Source of the DNA: Solwaraspora sp. WMMD792
Lineage (GTDB): Bacteria; Actinomycetota; Actinomycetes; Mycobacteriales; Micromonosporaceae
Direction: 5' to 3'
Assembly: GCF_029626105.1 (NCBI RefSeq)
Contig: NZ_JARUBH010000009.1
Span: 1,550,001-1,614,000 of the forward strand
Length of the DNA: 64,000 nt
Part shown: piece by piece, positions 27,583 to 36,911 of the stretch
How the letters are laid out: the number at the start of each line of letters is the position of its first letter
Position numbering within the stretch: position 1 is the stretch's first letter
Notes under the pieces: generated by a model
Database searches by the model: none
What the model was told of the DNA's origin: nothing
The model's input: the letters and a program-made list of their open reading frames with translations, nothing else
Position numbers and translations under genes: made by a program

Positions 27583-27837
27583 TCAGTGCGGACCGGTCCG
27601 GCCGGTGGTCGACGGCCGGTACGGCCGCTCGGGGTCCGTCGTCGCCGGTCCGCCCGGGCGGCCTGCGGTACGGTCCACCGCTTCCGCGCCGTGACCGAAC
27701 TCCTCCTCGGCCGCGGCGTCGTTGCCGGTCATGTCGTCGACCTCACCGTCGCCCGCCGGTGCGGCGACCGCCCGCTCCAGCTCACGGACCGGCAGCCGGT
27801 CCTCGTCGCGCCAGACGTCGTCTGCGGAATTAGTCAT
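27583..27837 (-). CDS. Small acidic hypothetical protein
   Basis: 84 aa from the ATG at 27837. It is very acidic in the first two thirds (DDVWRDEDRLPVRELER, EVDDMTGNDAAAEEEFG), then Pro/Arg-rich and probably disordered. There is no clear ribosome site and no recognised domain. Retained because it is an uninterrupted frame in an otherwise empty stretch. Confidence 0.4.
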   Translation of the reverse strand: MTNSADDVWRDEDRLPVRELERAVAAPAGDGEVDDMTGNDAAAEEEFGHGAEAVDRTAGRPGGPATTDPERPYRPSTTGRTGPH

Positions 27838-27905
27838 ACCGGCCGGGTTACCCGACCGGGCCACCGCCAAACAGGGGCCTGCGGCTGAGCGGGACCGGCG
27901 GACGC

Positions 27906-27947
27906 GGCCGGGGCGGGTGGGCCGGTTTCGGCCCACCCGCCCCGGCC
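27906..27947. terminator. Terminator after the SRPBCC gene
   Basis: Perfect 18-bp stem (27906-27923 with 27930-27947), 6-nt loop containing TTT, 84 bp beyond the stop of the minus-strand SRPBCC gene. Probable end of the operon that starts near 31356. Confidence 0.8.
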
Positions 27948-28030
27948 GTCAGGCCCACCGGTCGGCCGGCTCGGGAGGATTCACCGCCGGCCGGCGGGCG
28001 CTGTTCGAGGTTCGGTGGTCGGTTGAACTG

Positions 28031-28495
28031 TCACGGCTGCGGCCGGGGGACCTCGCCACGCCAGGCACCGGTCTCCACGCCGTGCCGGCTCTCGATGAAG
28101 TCCTTGAAGCGCTTCATGTCGCCCTTGACCCGGCGGTCCACGATGCCGAGCTTGTCGCCGGCCTGCTCCGCCGCCCCCTCCGGGTCGAACTCCATCTGTG
28201 CGGTCACCCGGGTGTGGGCGTCGTCCAGGCGGTGGAAGGTGATCACACCGGCCTGCTTCACCCCACCAGTCGCGGTCCAGGCGACCCGCTCGTCGGGAAT
28301 CTGCTCGGTGATCTTCGCGTCGAACTCGCGCGACACCCCGGCGATCTCGGTCGTCCAGTGCGTCAACGTGTCAGACACCTGGGTCACCTCGGAGACACCC
28401 TCCATGAACTGGGGGAACTCCTCGAACTGCGTCCACTGGTTGTACGCGGCGCGTACCGGCACCGCGACGTCGACGTACTCGGTCACTGCTCCCAT
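28031..28495 (-). CDS. SRPBCC-fold cyclase/dehydrase-like protein
   Basis: 154 aa, ATG preceded by GGAGGGA. The helix-grip START-like fold is indicated by VDVAVPVRAAYNQWTQFEEFP at the start and a long C-terminal helix (VKGDMKRFKDFIESR). This polyketide-cyclase-like family binds hydrophobic ligands in a cavity; the specific activity is unknown. It lies 43 bp after the DUF2795 gene on the same strand, probably in one transcript. Confidence 0.88.
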   Translation of the reverse strand: MGAVTEYVDVAVPVRAAYNQWTQFEEFPQFMEGVSEVTQVSDTLTHWTTEIAGVSREFDAKITEQIPDERVAWTATGGVKQAGVITFHRLDDAHTRVTAQMEFDPEGAAEQAGDKLGIVDRRVKGDMKRFKDFIESRHGVETGAWRGEVPRPQP

Positions 28496-28538
28496 CTGAA
28501 GTCCCTCCTTGAATTCCGCTGGGCCGCAGGCGGCGCGG

Positions 28539-28949
28539 TCACCAGCGGGTTGTCTCGTTGGCATGGCCGAGCTCGGCCCACACCTCGGACACCGTCTGGA
28601 ACGTGCGACCCGGCGGCAGCTGATCGATCTCGTCGAGCACGTCGTCGGGTGCCTCGTTCTCCAGCGCGCTGTTGCGCAGCGTGCTGCGGTCCCCGGGCAG
28701 CGCCGAGAGGTTGATGTAGCGGCCCAGCCTGCTCCGCTGCTCGACCTCCTCGCTGGTCATGCCCTGCGGCGTACCGGAGCGGTTGTCGCCGGCCGGAATC
28801 GCGGCCGGCTCCGGCTGGTCCTCGCCCGGGGGCTCCGCCTCGTGCCACTCCTCCGCCCGGCCTCCGGTGGTGCCCTGCGTGGTCCCACGGGTGTCGTGGG
28901 CCATGCTGTCGTCCACTCGGGGACTGTGCTTGCTGTTGCCGCGTTCCAT
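28539..28949 (-). CDS. DUF2795 domain protein
   Basis: 136 aa (or 121 from Met16). A disordered, acidic N-terminal ~60 residues precedes a DUF2795 core: an alanine/leucine segment followed by LENEAPDDVLDEIDQLPPG, ending with FQTVSEVWAELG. The core is a small helical domain widespread in actinobacteria, often beside stress genes. Its role is unknown. It is co-directional with the SRPBCC gene below and lies 29 bp after the YihY gene. Confidence 0.75.
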   Translation of the reverse strand: MERGNSKHSPRVDDSMAHDTRGTTQGTTGGRAEEWHEAEPPGEDQPEPAAIPAGDNRSGTPQGMTSEEVEQRSRLGRYINLSALPGDRSTLRNSALENEAPDDVLDEIDQLPPGRTFQTVSEVWAELGHANETTRW

Positions 28950-28978
28950 AGCTGTTCGACTACCCGTGACCGGCGTGG

Positions 28979-29917
28979 CTAAACCGGCGTACGTGGCGGC
29001 AGCACCGGGTCGGCCGGTTCCGACTCACCGGCCTGGGCGGCCCGGCCGCGCTGCACCGCCGCGTTGATCTCGACGCCCAGCATCACCGCCAGGTTGGTCA
29101 GGTAGAGCCAGACCAGGAACGCGATCACCGCGCCGAGGCTGCCGTAGGTCACGTCGTATGAACCGAAGTACGCGACGTAGGTGCCGAATCCGGCGGAAGC
29201 CAGCGCCGCCAGCAGCAGGGTCACCATGCCGCCGACGGCCAGCCAGCGGAGCTTCGGCTGGCGGACGTTGGGGGCGAACCAGTACAGAAGGGACAAGAGT
29301 GTCGTGACGATGGCGATCAGCACCGGCCATTTGAGCAGGCTCCAGGCGGTACGCGGGGCCTGGCCCAGGCCGAGTCGGTCACCGAGCGCGTCGGTGACCG
29401 GGCCGCTGACGATCAGCATCACAGCGACCAGCGCGAGCAGTACCAGCCCGGCGGCGGTCAGCCCGAGCTGCTGCGGCTGCAACCGGTAGAAGGGGCGACC
29501 TTCGGCCACCCCGTAGATGGCGTTGGCAGCTCGGGTGAACGCCCGTACATAGCCCGACGCCGACCACAGCGCGGCCACCAGACCGAAACTGAGCAGCACA
29601 CCGGCGGAGCTGCGCTGGTCGACCACCCCGTCGATGATGTCGACGAAACCCTCGTCGCCCACCACCGCCCCGGCTCCGAGCTCCTCGGCCAGGCCGACCA
29701 CGGTGTCCACCGTGCGCTCACCCTCCGAGACCAGACCGACCAGCGCGACGACCACGATCAACGAGGGGAACAACGCGAGCACCCCGTAGTAGGTCAACGC
29801 GGCGGCCCAGTCCACGCAGTTGTCCCGGACGAACCGGCGTCCGCTGCCGACCAGCACGGCGCGCCACGTGGTCAACCGGATCTCGCGTAACCGCGCCGGC
29901 CGGGCCGGACCGCTCAC
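28979..29917 (-). CDS. YihY/virulence-factor-BrkB family membrane protein
   Basis: 312 aa with about six transmembrane helices. Family marks are DWAAALTYYGVLALFPSLI near residue 36 and the late YGSLGAVIAFLVWLYLTNLAVMLG. The C-terminus is polar. These inner-membrane proteins are suspected transporters or envelope factors. The start overlaps the aldehyde dehydrogenase stop by 4 bp (29914-29917), so the two are translationally coupled. Confidence 0.9.
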   Translation of the reverse strand: MSGPARPARLREIRLTTWRAVLVGSGRRFVRDNCVDWAAALTYYGVLALFPSLIVVVALVGLVSEGERTVDTVVGLAEELGAGAVVGDEGFVDIIDGVVDQRSSAGVLLSFGLVAALWSASGYVRAFTRAANAIYGVAEGRPFYRLQPQQLGLTAAGLVLLALVAVMLIVSGPVTDALGDRLGLGQAPRTAWSLLKWPVLIAIVTTLLSLLYWFAPNVRQPKLRWLAVGGMVTLLLAALASAGFGTYVAYFGSYDVTYGSLGAVIAFLVWLYLTNLAVMLGVEINAAVQRGRAAQAGESEPADPVLPPRTPV

Positions 29918-31356
29918 CAGCGGCCGTCCGGTCCACCCGGAGCCTGCAGATGCAGCACCTTGACGACGGTCATCTCGTCGAGCAGTTCCGGCCCGAATCC
30001 GAGGCCCTCCCCGCTGCCGCGCCGGGGGTGCGCGGCACCGCCCGGCGCTCCGCCGAACACCGAGTTGATCTTCACGGTGCCCACCGGCAGTTCACGCCAG
30101 GCCCGCTGCGCGTGGCCCATGGAACGGGTCAGCACGGTCGCCGACAGACCGTACGGGGAAGCCGCCGCCCGGGACAACGCCTCGTCGAACGACCCCACCG
30201 TCATCACCGGGGCGACCGGGCCGAACGTCTCCTGCCGCATCACCGCCATGTCGTCGGTGCACCCGGTCAGCACCGTCGGCGGGTAGAAGGCACCGGGCCC
30301 GTCCGGGATCCGGCCGCCGCACCGCGCCGTCGCCCCGGCCGCCAGCGCCGCCGAGACCTGGGCGTGCACCCGGTCGCGGTGTCGGCGGTCCACCAACGGA
30401 CCCAGCTCGGTGTACGGGTCACGGGCCGGCCCCAACCGCATCCCCGAGCAGTGCCCGGTGAGTTCCTCGACGAACGGCTCCGCCATCGTGCTGTGCACGT
30501 AGATCCGCTCCACGCTCACACACACCTGGCCCGAGTTGGCCAACGCGCCGGACGCCGCCTGCTGCGCGGCCCACCGCGGATCGACGCCCTCGTCGACGAT
30601 CAGCGCGTCGCTGCCGCCGTTCTCCCGCAGCACCTTGGCCCCGGTCCGGGCGCACGCCTCGGCGACCGCCCGCCCGGCGTCGGTCGACCCGACATGGGCG
30701 ACCAGGTCCACCCCGTCGGAGGCGGCGATCCGGGCACCGACGCCCCCATCGCCGGTCAGCAGGGCGAAGACCCCGTCGGGAACCTCGTCGGCGACCATCC
30801 GGGCGAGCAGCGCGCCGGTCGCCGGGCAGCGTTCACTCGGCTTGTGCACCACCGTGTTGCCGGTGACCAGCGCCGCGCCGAGCAGCCCGCAAGCCACCGC
30901 CACCGGGTCGTTCCACGGTGTCAGCACCGCCACCACCCCACGCGGCACGTACGCCATCAGATCCAGGGCGGCCGGGTCGCCGGCCAGCGCCCTACCCCGG
31001 TGCACCGGACCCAGTTCGGCGTACTGCCGCAGGGTCGCGACGCCGGCGGCGATCCCGGCTCGAGCCCCGGCCAACGGCTTGCCCATCTCCGCGCTCTGCG
31101 CCTCGGCCACCTGGTCGGTGGCGGCGGCCAGAGCGTCCGCGATTCGCCGCAGCGCGGCGGCCCGTTCCGCCGCCGGTGTCGCAGCCCACCCCGGTGCCGC
31201 CTCGCGGGCCGACTTCACCGCGGTGCCGATGTTCGCCTCGGTGGCGACCGGGCTGCGGCTGACCGGGGTGCCCTCGGACGGGTCCTCGACGACGATCTCG
31301 GCACCGTCGCCGAACCGCCCCCACACGCCGTCGATGAACTGCTCCACGTCGTACAT
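29914..31356 (-). CDS. NAD(P)-dependent aldehyde dehydrogenase
   Basis: 480 aa, full length. PWNDPVAVAC and VHKPSE are the nucleotide-site motifs. The general-base Glu lies in LRENGG (ELGG in most relatives) and the catalytic Cys in SGQVCVS, near residue 285. FGPVAPV and the C-terminal oligomerisation region are present. It oxidises an aldehyde to the acid; the substrate cannot be inferred. It shares a 69-bp divergent promoter region with the FAD oxidoreductase. Confidence 0.93.
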   Translation of the reverse strand: MYDVEQFIDGVWGRFGDGAEIVVEDPSEGTPVSRSPVATEANIGTAVKSAREAAPGWAATPAAERAAALRRIADALAAATDQVAEAQSAEMGKPLAGARAGIAAGVATLRQYAELGPVHRGRALAGDPAALDLMAYVPRGVVAVLTPWNDPVAVACGLLGAALVTGNTVVHKPSERCPATGALLARMVADEVPDGVFALLTGDGGVGARIAASDGVDLVAHVGSTDAGRAVAEACARTGAKVLRENGGSDALIVDEGVDPRWAAQQAASGALANSGQVCVSVERIYVHSTMAEPFVEELTGHCSGMRLGPARDPYTELGPLVDRRHRDRVHAQVSAALAAGATARCGGRIPDGPGAFYPPTVLTGCTDDMAVMRQETFGPVAPVMTVGSFDEALSRAAASPYGLSATVLTRSMGHAQRAWRELPVGTVKINSVFGGAPGGAAHPRRGSGEGLGFGPELLDEMTVVKVLHLQAPGGPDGRW

Positions 31357-31425
31357 CCGGCAGTCGTTCCCGAAGGCCGCGCCGGTAAACGTTTGGTCGC
31401 GCCCGGCCGGGGTAGCCGCGCGGAG

Positions 31426-33030
31426 ATGACAGACACGGATGTGGAGACGGCGGACGCCGTCGTCATCGGCGCCGGACACAACGGCCTGGTCGCCGCCAAC
31501 CTGCTCGCCGACGCCGGTTGGGACGTGCTGGTGCTGGAGGCGGCCGGGGCGCCGGGCGGCGCGGTCCGGTCCGCCGAGGTGACCGCTCCCGGCTATCTCA
31601 GTGACCTGTACAGCTCGTTCTATCCGCTCGGATTCGCTTCGCCGGTGCTGCGGGAGCTGCGGCTGGCCGAGTTCGGGCTGCGCTGGCGGCACGCTCCGGA
31701 CGTCTTCGCTCATCTGCTTCCGGACGACCGGGCTGCGGTGGTCAACCTGGACCCCCGGCGGACCGCCGAGTCGCTGGAGACATTCGCCGACGGCGACGGC
31801 GAACGCTGGCTGTCGGCGTACGCCGAGTGGCGGGCCGTGTCGGCACCGCTGATCGACGCGCTGTTCACCCCGTTCCCGCCGGTGCGGGCCGGCGCCGCGC
31901 TGCTGCGCCGGCTCCGGAGCGCCGGATCGCTGCGGCTGGCCCGGCGCCTGTTACTGCCGGTCCGCCAGCTCGGCCGGGAGACCTTCGCCGGTGCCGGCGG
32001 TCCGGCACTGCTCGCCGGTTGCGCGCTGCACACCGACCTGGCCCCCGACGATGTCGCGTCCGGCGTGTACGGCTGGCTGCTGACCATGCTCGGTCAGGAG
32101 ATCGGCTGGCCGGTGCCGGCGGGCGGCGCGCAACGGATCACCGACGCGCTGGTCGGCCGGCTGCGTTCCCGGGGCGGGCGGTTGGTCACCGGCGCCGCCG
32201 CCGACCGGGTGCTGATCGCCCGCAGCCGGGCGGTCGGCGTGCGTACCGTCGACGGCCGGCTGTGGCAGGCGCGGCGGGCGGTGCTCGCCGACGTTCCCGC
32301 TCCGGCGCTGCTGCTCGACCTGGTCGGTGACCGGTGGCTGCCCACCAGGATGGTCGACGACCTGCGCCGGTTCCGGTGGGACGGGTCGACGGTGAAGGTC
32401 GACTGGGCGCTCGCCGGCCCGATGCCGTGGCGCAATCCGGCGGTCGCCGGGGCCGGCACCGTGCACCTCGGGGCCGATTTGGACGGCCTGACCCGGTACG
32501 CCGCCGCGCTGGCCTGCGACGAGGTGCCCCGCGACCCGTTCCTGCTGCTTGGTCAGCTCACCACCGCCGACCCGCAGCGGTCACCGGCGGGCACCGAGTC
32601 GCTGTGGGCGTACACGCACCTGCCGCACCGCACCACGTGGCAGGCCGAGGAGATCCTCGAACACGTCGCGCGGATGGAGGCGGTGCTGCACCGGCAGGCA
32701 CCGGGCTTCGGTGCCCTGGTCCGGGCCCGTCACGTTGCCGGTCCGGTGGACCTGCAGGAGCACAACCCGAGCCTGGTCGGGGGAGCGGTCGGTGGCGGCA
32801 CCTCGGCCGCGTACCAGCAGCTGTTCTTCCGGCCGGTGCCCGGCCTGGGCCGTGCGGACACCCCGGTCGACCGGCTCTTTCTCGCCTCGGCGTCGGCGCA
32901 CCCCGGCGGCGGGGTGCACGGCGCGCCCGGGTCGAACGCCGCGCGGGCGGCGCTGGCCCGCGACCGCGCGGTGACCGGGCGGATGTACGGGGCCGTGGTG
33001 TCGGCGGCGCAGCGCGCGGTCTACCGCTGA
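31426..33030 (+). CDS. FAD-dependent oxidoreductase, phytoene-desaturase (CrtI)-like
   Basis: 534 aa. The N-terminal dinucleotide-binding motif VVIGAGHNGLVAANLLADAG (residues 12-31) is followed by LVLEAAGAPGGAVRSAE. A central region and a C-terminal HPGGGVHGAPG are typical of CrtI-like/NAD(P)/FAD proteins. The family desaturates, isomerises or oxidises polyenes and other lipids. No crtE/B genes are nearby, so a carotenoid role is not supported by context. It is divergent from the aldehyde dehydrogenase, with which it may be co-regulated. Confidence 0.88.
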   Translation: MTDTDVETADAVVIGAGHNGLVAANLLADAGWDVLVLEAAGAPGGAVRSAEVTAPGYLSDLYSSFYPLGFASPVLRELRLAEFGLRWRHAPDVFAHLLPDDRAAVVNLDPRRTAESLETFADGDGERWLSAYAEWRAVSAPLIDALFTPFPPVRAGAALLRRLRSAGSLRLARRLLLPVRQLGRETFAGAGGPALLAGCALHTDLAPDDVASGVYGWLLTMLGQEIGWPVPAGGAQRITDALVGRLRSRGGRLVTGAAADRVLIARSRAVGVRTVDGRLWQARRAVLADVPAPALLLDLVGDRWLPTRMVDDLRRFRWDGSTVKVDWALAGPMPWRNPAVAGAGTVHLGADLDGLTRYAAALACDEVPRDPFLLLGQLTTADPQRSPAGTESLWAYTHLPHRTTWQAEEILEHVARMEAVLHRQAPGFGALVRARHVAGPVDLQEHNPSLVGGAVGGGTSAAYQQLFFRPVPGLGRADTPVDRLFLASASAHPGGGVHGAPGSNAARAALARDRAVTGRMYGAVVSAAQRAVYR

Positions 33031-33059
33031 GCCGCTGGCCGAATCGAGTGGCCGACCGG

Positions 33060-33545
33060 TCAGTCGATGACCATCCGGGCCCGGCCACGCCGGGTTGGTT
33101 GTGCCGGCACCGGTGGGGGACCGGATGGGGCCGGCGCCGCCGGTACTGGGTCGACCGAGCCGGGCAGCAGACCCCACCCGGTGGTGTCCTGCTCCGCGGC
33201 GGCGCTCTGCTGGATCGACAGGTGGACATGTCCGGTGTGCGGGTTGCTTCCGGTGTACCGCCGTCGGCTCCAACCGGTGGCCCGGTTGGCGATCTGCCGA
33301 TCGAAGATCCAATACTGAGCGGCGGGGTGTGTCTGGAACGCGGCCAGGAGCGTCGGTACGTCGATGCCGTCACGGTCGACGTCGATCGCGTCGACACTGC
33401 CCCGCGCGTTGGGATTGTGGTCCGAGGTCCGGGCCGCGTGCGCGGCGTCGCCGATCCAGCCGTCGGACCTGCGGTCCCGGTCCGGCCACCGGGCGTCGAT
33501 CTCACTCCGCAGCATTCGTAGCGACGGTGCCAGGTAGTACGCCAT
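33060..33545 (-). CDS. M15/VanY-like zinc peptidase fold protein
   Basis: 161 aa. Zinc-ligand candidates are spaced as in D-Ala-D-Ala carboxypeptidase/endolysin-like M15 folds: His in TSDHNP near residue 43, Asp in DAIDVDRDG near 54, and HVHLS near 106. The C-terminal ~40 residues are Pro-rich. There is no signal peptide, so it may act as an autolysin released by other means or be intracellular. Similar short proteins occur in phages and actinobacteria. Confidence 0.7.
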   Translation of the reverse strand: MAYYLAPSLRMLRSEIDARWPDRDRRSDGWIGDAAHAARTSDHNPNARGSVDAIDVDRDGIDVPTLLAAFQTHPAAQYWIFDRQIANRATGWSRRRYTGSNPHTGHVHLSIQQSAAAEQDTTGWGLLPGSVDPVPAAPAPSGPPPVPAQPTRRGRARMVID

Positions 33546-33684
33546 CTGCCCTCCCGCTCGCCGGGCGGTCGGCGACGACCGACCCTGTCCGCGTCTGACT
33601 ACCTAGAGTAATCGGGCGGGTCGCCCTGCACGACGCGGACAGGTCCCGGGGCGGGTGTCGGATCTCCGGCTGGAACCCTCGGGG

Positions 33685-35115
33685 TCACTGGCCGGGGGGA
33701 CGCGGCCAGGACTCCTCGACCGGTGTCGGGGTCGGTGCCGGAGCTGCCGGTGCGCGGGTCGCCGACGGTGGTGGTGACGCTGTTGCTGTCGACGGTGGTG
33801 GTGACGCTGTTGCTGTCGACGGTGTCGCCGGCTCGGTCGCCGGTGCGACAGCGGGCGTGACAGCGGGCGTGGCGGACTGGTCCCGACCGGTCGGCGCGAC
33901 GTCGGTCGGCGCGACCCACAGCGGGGCCTTTGGCAGCAGCGACCGGAAGTCGAACGAGCACTTGTTGCAGGACCGCAGTGCTGACTCCGTACACCGGTCG
34001 CCGCACTGCCGGCAGAAGGTCACCACCGACTCGTCGGCTGACAGACCCTGGCAGCGTGGGCAGGCGAAGGCCGGACCCTTGGTCTGGGCCAGCCGCCCGG
34101 CCAGCACGAACGGACTGATCACCGCGCTCACCGTGGTCGCCAGGTCCCGGGTACGGCGGTTGCGTTCCTGTAGTCGCTCCAGTTCGGGGTTGACGATCTT
34201 TTCCAGCTTGCAGGTCGTGCAGATCAACAGCGTCCGAACCGGCAGCATCTCCCGTAGCTGGGCCTGCTGATGCAGGAACGTCACGACCGGCACGTCGGCC
34301 GGGTCCACGGTGAACCGGAACGGCGTCGAAGCGCCGGCCGGGGCGGCTGCCGCCGCGATGTACTCCTCGACCCGGTACACCAGCCCCTGGATCTGGGTGA
34401 CCAGATTCGCCGGCATCTGTCCGGGCCGGCTGGTGATCAGGGTGCCGACGGTCAGCATCCCGTCGGCGAGCTGGGTCGGCACCTCGGCGACCGTATCCGC
34501 AGCGACGAAGGTGAACGTGCCCGCCCCGGTCCGGCTCACCGGGGCACCCTTTGCCGGGTCGGACCCGTCGAGGAACCGGGTGGTGTGGCGGGAGATCAAC
34601 GAGCCGGCCTGGGCCGCCCACCCGGCGGCGTTCTGCATGGCGGCGACGTCTCCGGTCCCGGTGTTGCGCCACCAGCCGGCGAAGCCGCCGGCGGCCGCCG
34701 GGTCGAGCCGGGCCAGAGCGGCGTCGACGGTGGCCAGGACGGACCCGAAGACGTCCTGGTAGACAGCGGTCGCACCCCAGTTACGGCCGACCTTGGCCGG
34801 CCAGCGGTCGCTCACCTGGACGGTGACCCGGCAGGCGGCCGGGTCGGCCTCTAGGCCGATCTGCAACTGCACCGGCATCCGGGCCGGTTGCAAGGTGACC
34901 GCACCGAGCTTGGAACCGCGTACCGCCTGGATGACGGTGAGCTGCTCGGCGGTGAGCTGGAAACCCAGGTTCCGTACGACGGCGAGAAGATGCTGCCGCA
35001 CGACGGCGAGTGGCGCGGCGACGGTCCGCTCCGCTCCGGCGGCGAGCTGCCCGGCCTGCCGATCATCGCCGCTGCCGCTGGCCGGCGCCCTGCCGTTGCT
35101 GTCTGCCCAGGTCAT
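33685..35115 (-). CDS. Zinc-ribbon protein with Pro-rich tail, unknown function
   Basis: 476 aa. Residues 1-300 are a mixed alpha/beta region opening with a ~110-residue segment (AAPLAVVRQHLLAVVRNLGF) that looks like a helix-grip-type module. Then come several Cys pairs: LICTTCKLEK near 295, ACPRCQG near 345, and FCRQCGDRC followed by SCNKCSFDF, at least two zinc ribbons. The tail (about 400-476) is Thr/Pro/Ala-rich and contains a duplicated STATASPPP unit. The start codon overlaps the stop of the acidic gene upstream (ATGA, 35112-35115). I do not recognise the family. Confidence 0.8.
   Translation of the reverse strand: MTWADSNGRAPASGSGDDRQAGQLAAGAERTVAAPLAVVRQHLLAVVRNLGFQLTAEQLTVIQAVRGSKLGAVTLQPARMPVQLQIGLEADPAACRVTVQVSDRWPAKVGRNWGATAVYQDVFGSVLATVDAALARLDPAAAGGFAGWWRNTGTGDVAAMQNAAGWAAQAGSLISRHTTRFLDGSDPAKGAPVSRTGAGTFTFVAADTVAEVPTQLADGMLTVGTLITSRPGQMPANLVTQIQGLVYRVEEYIAAAAAPAGASTPFRFTVDPADVPVVTFLHQQAQLREMLPVRTLLICTTCKLEKIVNPELERLQERNRRTRDLATTVSAVISPFVLAGRLAQTKGPAFACPRCQGLSADESVVTFCRQCGDRCTESALRSCNKCSFDFRSLLPKAPLWVAPTDVAPTGRDQSATPAVTPAVAPATEPATPSTATASPPPSTATASPPPSATRAPAAPAPTPTPVEESWPRPPGQ
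33764..33817 (-). repeat. 27-bp perfect tandem repeat in the Pro-rich tail
   Basis: Two identical 27-bp copies (33764-33790, 33791-33817) encode the repeated STATASPPP segment of the zinc-ribbon protein; a third copy begins and decays at 33818. Confidence 0.95.
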
Positions 35116-35567
35116 TCCGCGCCGAATCCGGTGTCGAAGCTGCTGCCGGTGTCGAAGCTGCTGCCGGTGTCGTAACCGCTGGTGCTGTCGTACGCGCTGA
35201 TCTCGGCGGCTGCGGCGTCGACGCTGTAGTCCGTCGCGGCCGCGTAGTCGCTCGCCGTACCGGCCTCGTCGGCCGCCAGCGAGTACTGCCGGTCGGCCGC
35301 CTCGAGTGAGGCGGTCGGGTCGAAGCCGGCGGCGACGCTGTCCGCCGCGTCCTGCAGGTGACCGTCGGCGGACTGGCTCCACGAGTCGCTTACGTCGGCA
35401 TGCCAGTCCGACCACTCCTGATCGGCCACGGCCTGGTCCAGATTGGTCTCCACCGCGGCGGCGACCGGCTCGGGCAGCGTGGTCGAGCTACCCGCGAAAT
35501 CCGTCGTGCCGGTGTCGGCGCTGGTGTCGCTGGTCAGGTAGTCGTCCCAGCTCGAATCGGTTGTCAT
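35112..35567 (-). CDS. Acidic Ser/Ala/Asp-rich hypothetical protein
   Basis: 151 aa with a very strong GGAGG site before the ATG. It is almost devoid of Lys and Arg and rich in Asp, Ser, Thr, Ala and Trp (EWSDWHADVSDSW). It ends in tandem GSSFDT units. Predicted disordered with helical parts. It is translationally coupled to the zinc-ribbon protein gene by ATGA overlap, so the two products probably act together. No family recognised. Confidence 0.72.
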   Translation of the reverse strand: MTTDSSWDDYLTSDTSADTGTTDFAGSSTTLPEPVAAAVETNLDQAVADQEWSDWHADVSDSWSQSADGHLQDAADSVAAGFDPTASLEAADRQYSLAADEAGTASDYAAATDYSVDAAAAEISAYDSTSGYDTGSSFDTGSSFDTGFGAE

Positions 35568-35734
35568 CGACCGCCACCTCCTGGTTGGGTGCGACGGTCG
35601 CCGCCGCCCCATGATCGTCATCTGCGATCGATGATGCATCGGTGGGCGGGCGGGCTGTATCCCCCTTGTGTGCCACGGCCGCCGGTTCGACGGCGGCGAC
35701 CGGCGGCCCAACGGGCGGCGATGGTGTCAGACAG

Positions 35735-36787
35735 TCACGCCGCCCGCCCGACCGGTCGACGGACCGCTGCCCACAGCCGGGCCGGCCCGTTGCCGACCAT
35801 CGCCCGAGCGGTGCCGAGCGCGGCGGCCAGGACCGCGGCGGTGGCGGTCTGCTTGTGCGTCACGGCCCACAGTGCCAGCGACCGCCGACGTGCCTGGTCG
35901 TCGAAGGCGCCGTGCGCGCCGTGATCGACCTCGGCATCGGCCGGGGCGTCCACGTTGTCCCGCCAGCGGGACCGGTCGATGACCTCGTCGGTCTGTTGGG
36001 AGTCGAAGCCGACCTGCCGGATCGCCAGTAGCCGGTCGAGCAGCCCGGGGGCGATGACGTCGGCGAGCCGAGCCCGCAGGGTGGGGCCACCGACGTTGAC
36101 CTCCCGCTTGCCGTTGTCGGCGGCCCAGCAGATCGCCGCCGCGGCCACCTCGGGTTGGAAGATCGGCGGTACCGGTTGCGGGTGTCGGGGCAGGTGGGTG
36201 CGCACCCAGGAGAACTGCGGTGTGTTCACCGCCGGCAGCTGGACCATCGACAGCTTGATCTCGGGGCTGGCCTGGAGCAGTTCGGCCCGTAGCGAGTCGT
36301 TGAATCCCTGGATGGCGTGCTTGCTGGCGCAGTACGCCGACTGCAGCGGGATGCCCCGGTACGCCAGCGCCGACCCGACCTGCACGATCGTGCCGATTCC
36401 GGCCGGGCGCATCTGTCGCAGCGCCGCCAGCGTGCCGTGCACCGTGCCGAGGTAGTTGACCTCGGTGACCCGTCGGAACTCGTCGGCGCTGATCTCCCAG
36501 GTCGGGGCGAAGACCGACACCATCGCGTTGTTGATCCACACGTCCAGGCCGCCGTTGCGTCGGTGCAGGTCGTCGGCGGCCTCGTCGACCGCTGCGGCGT
36601 CGGCGACGTCCACCTGGTACGTGGCCACCGCCTCGGCGCCCAGCTCACGGCACTGCGCGGCGGCTGCGGCCAGGCCGGCCGATCCTCGGGCGAGCAACCC
36701 GAGCCGGGCGCCGCGGCGCGCGTACCGCTGGGCGGTGGCGCGTCCGATGCCGGCGCTCGCGCCAGTGATCATCACGGTCTGGCTCAT
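35735..36787 (-). CDS. Short-chain dehydrogenase/reductase with extended C-terminus
   Basis: 350 aa; ATG preceded by GGGAGG. Classical SDR motifs: TGASAGIGRA (residues 9-18), INNAM, Ser in VQVGSALAYRG, and the active-site SAYCASKHA (Tyr-x3-Lys). The last ~100 residues exceed the usual SDR length and include a hydrophobic segment (TATAAVLAAALG), as in the membrane-associated SDRs common in actinobacteria. Substrate unknown; it stands alone. Confidence 0.9.
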   Translation of the reverse strand: MSQTVMITGASAGIGRATAQRYARRGARLGLLARGSAGLAAAAAQCRELGAEAVATYQVDVADAAAVDEAADDLHRRNGGLDVWINNAMVSVFAPTWEISADEFRRVTEVNYLGTVHGTLAALRQMRPAGIGTIVQVGSALAYRGIPLQSAYCASKHAIQGFNDSLRAELLQASPEIKLSMVQLPAVNTPQFSWVRTHLPRHPQPVPPIFQPEVAAAAICWAADNGKREVNVGGPTLRARLADVIAPGLLDRLLAIRQVGFDSQQTDEVIDRSRWRDNVDAPADAEVDHGAHGAFDDQARRRSLALWAVTHKQTATAAVLAAALGTARAMVGNGPARLWAAVRRPVGRAA

Positions 36788-36911
36788 CCCGATCACCTCC
36801 CTGCGGGTGCCGTCCGGCACCCGTCCACTGACCTGCCCAGGCAGGGCCTGCCCTGACTGGGCCCTGCTGCCGTGGACCCGTCCGTCGGGCCCAGGCCGTG
36901 GCGTGCCGGCG

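Noticed and set aside
29950-31425. Long N-terminal extension of the FAD oxidoreductase frame
   Set aside because: The first ~490 codons run antisense to the aldehyde dehydrogenase; the FAD-binding motif begins right after the ATG at 31426.
31426-33030. Carotenoid biosynthesis cluster
   Set aside because: Only a CrtI-like oxidoreductase is present; no phytoene synthase, GGPP synthase or cyclase lies in the window.
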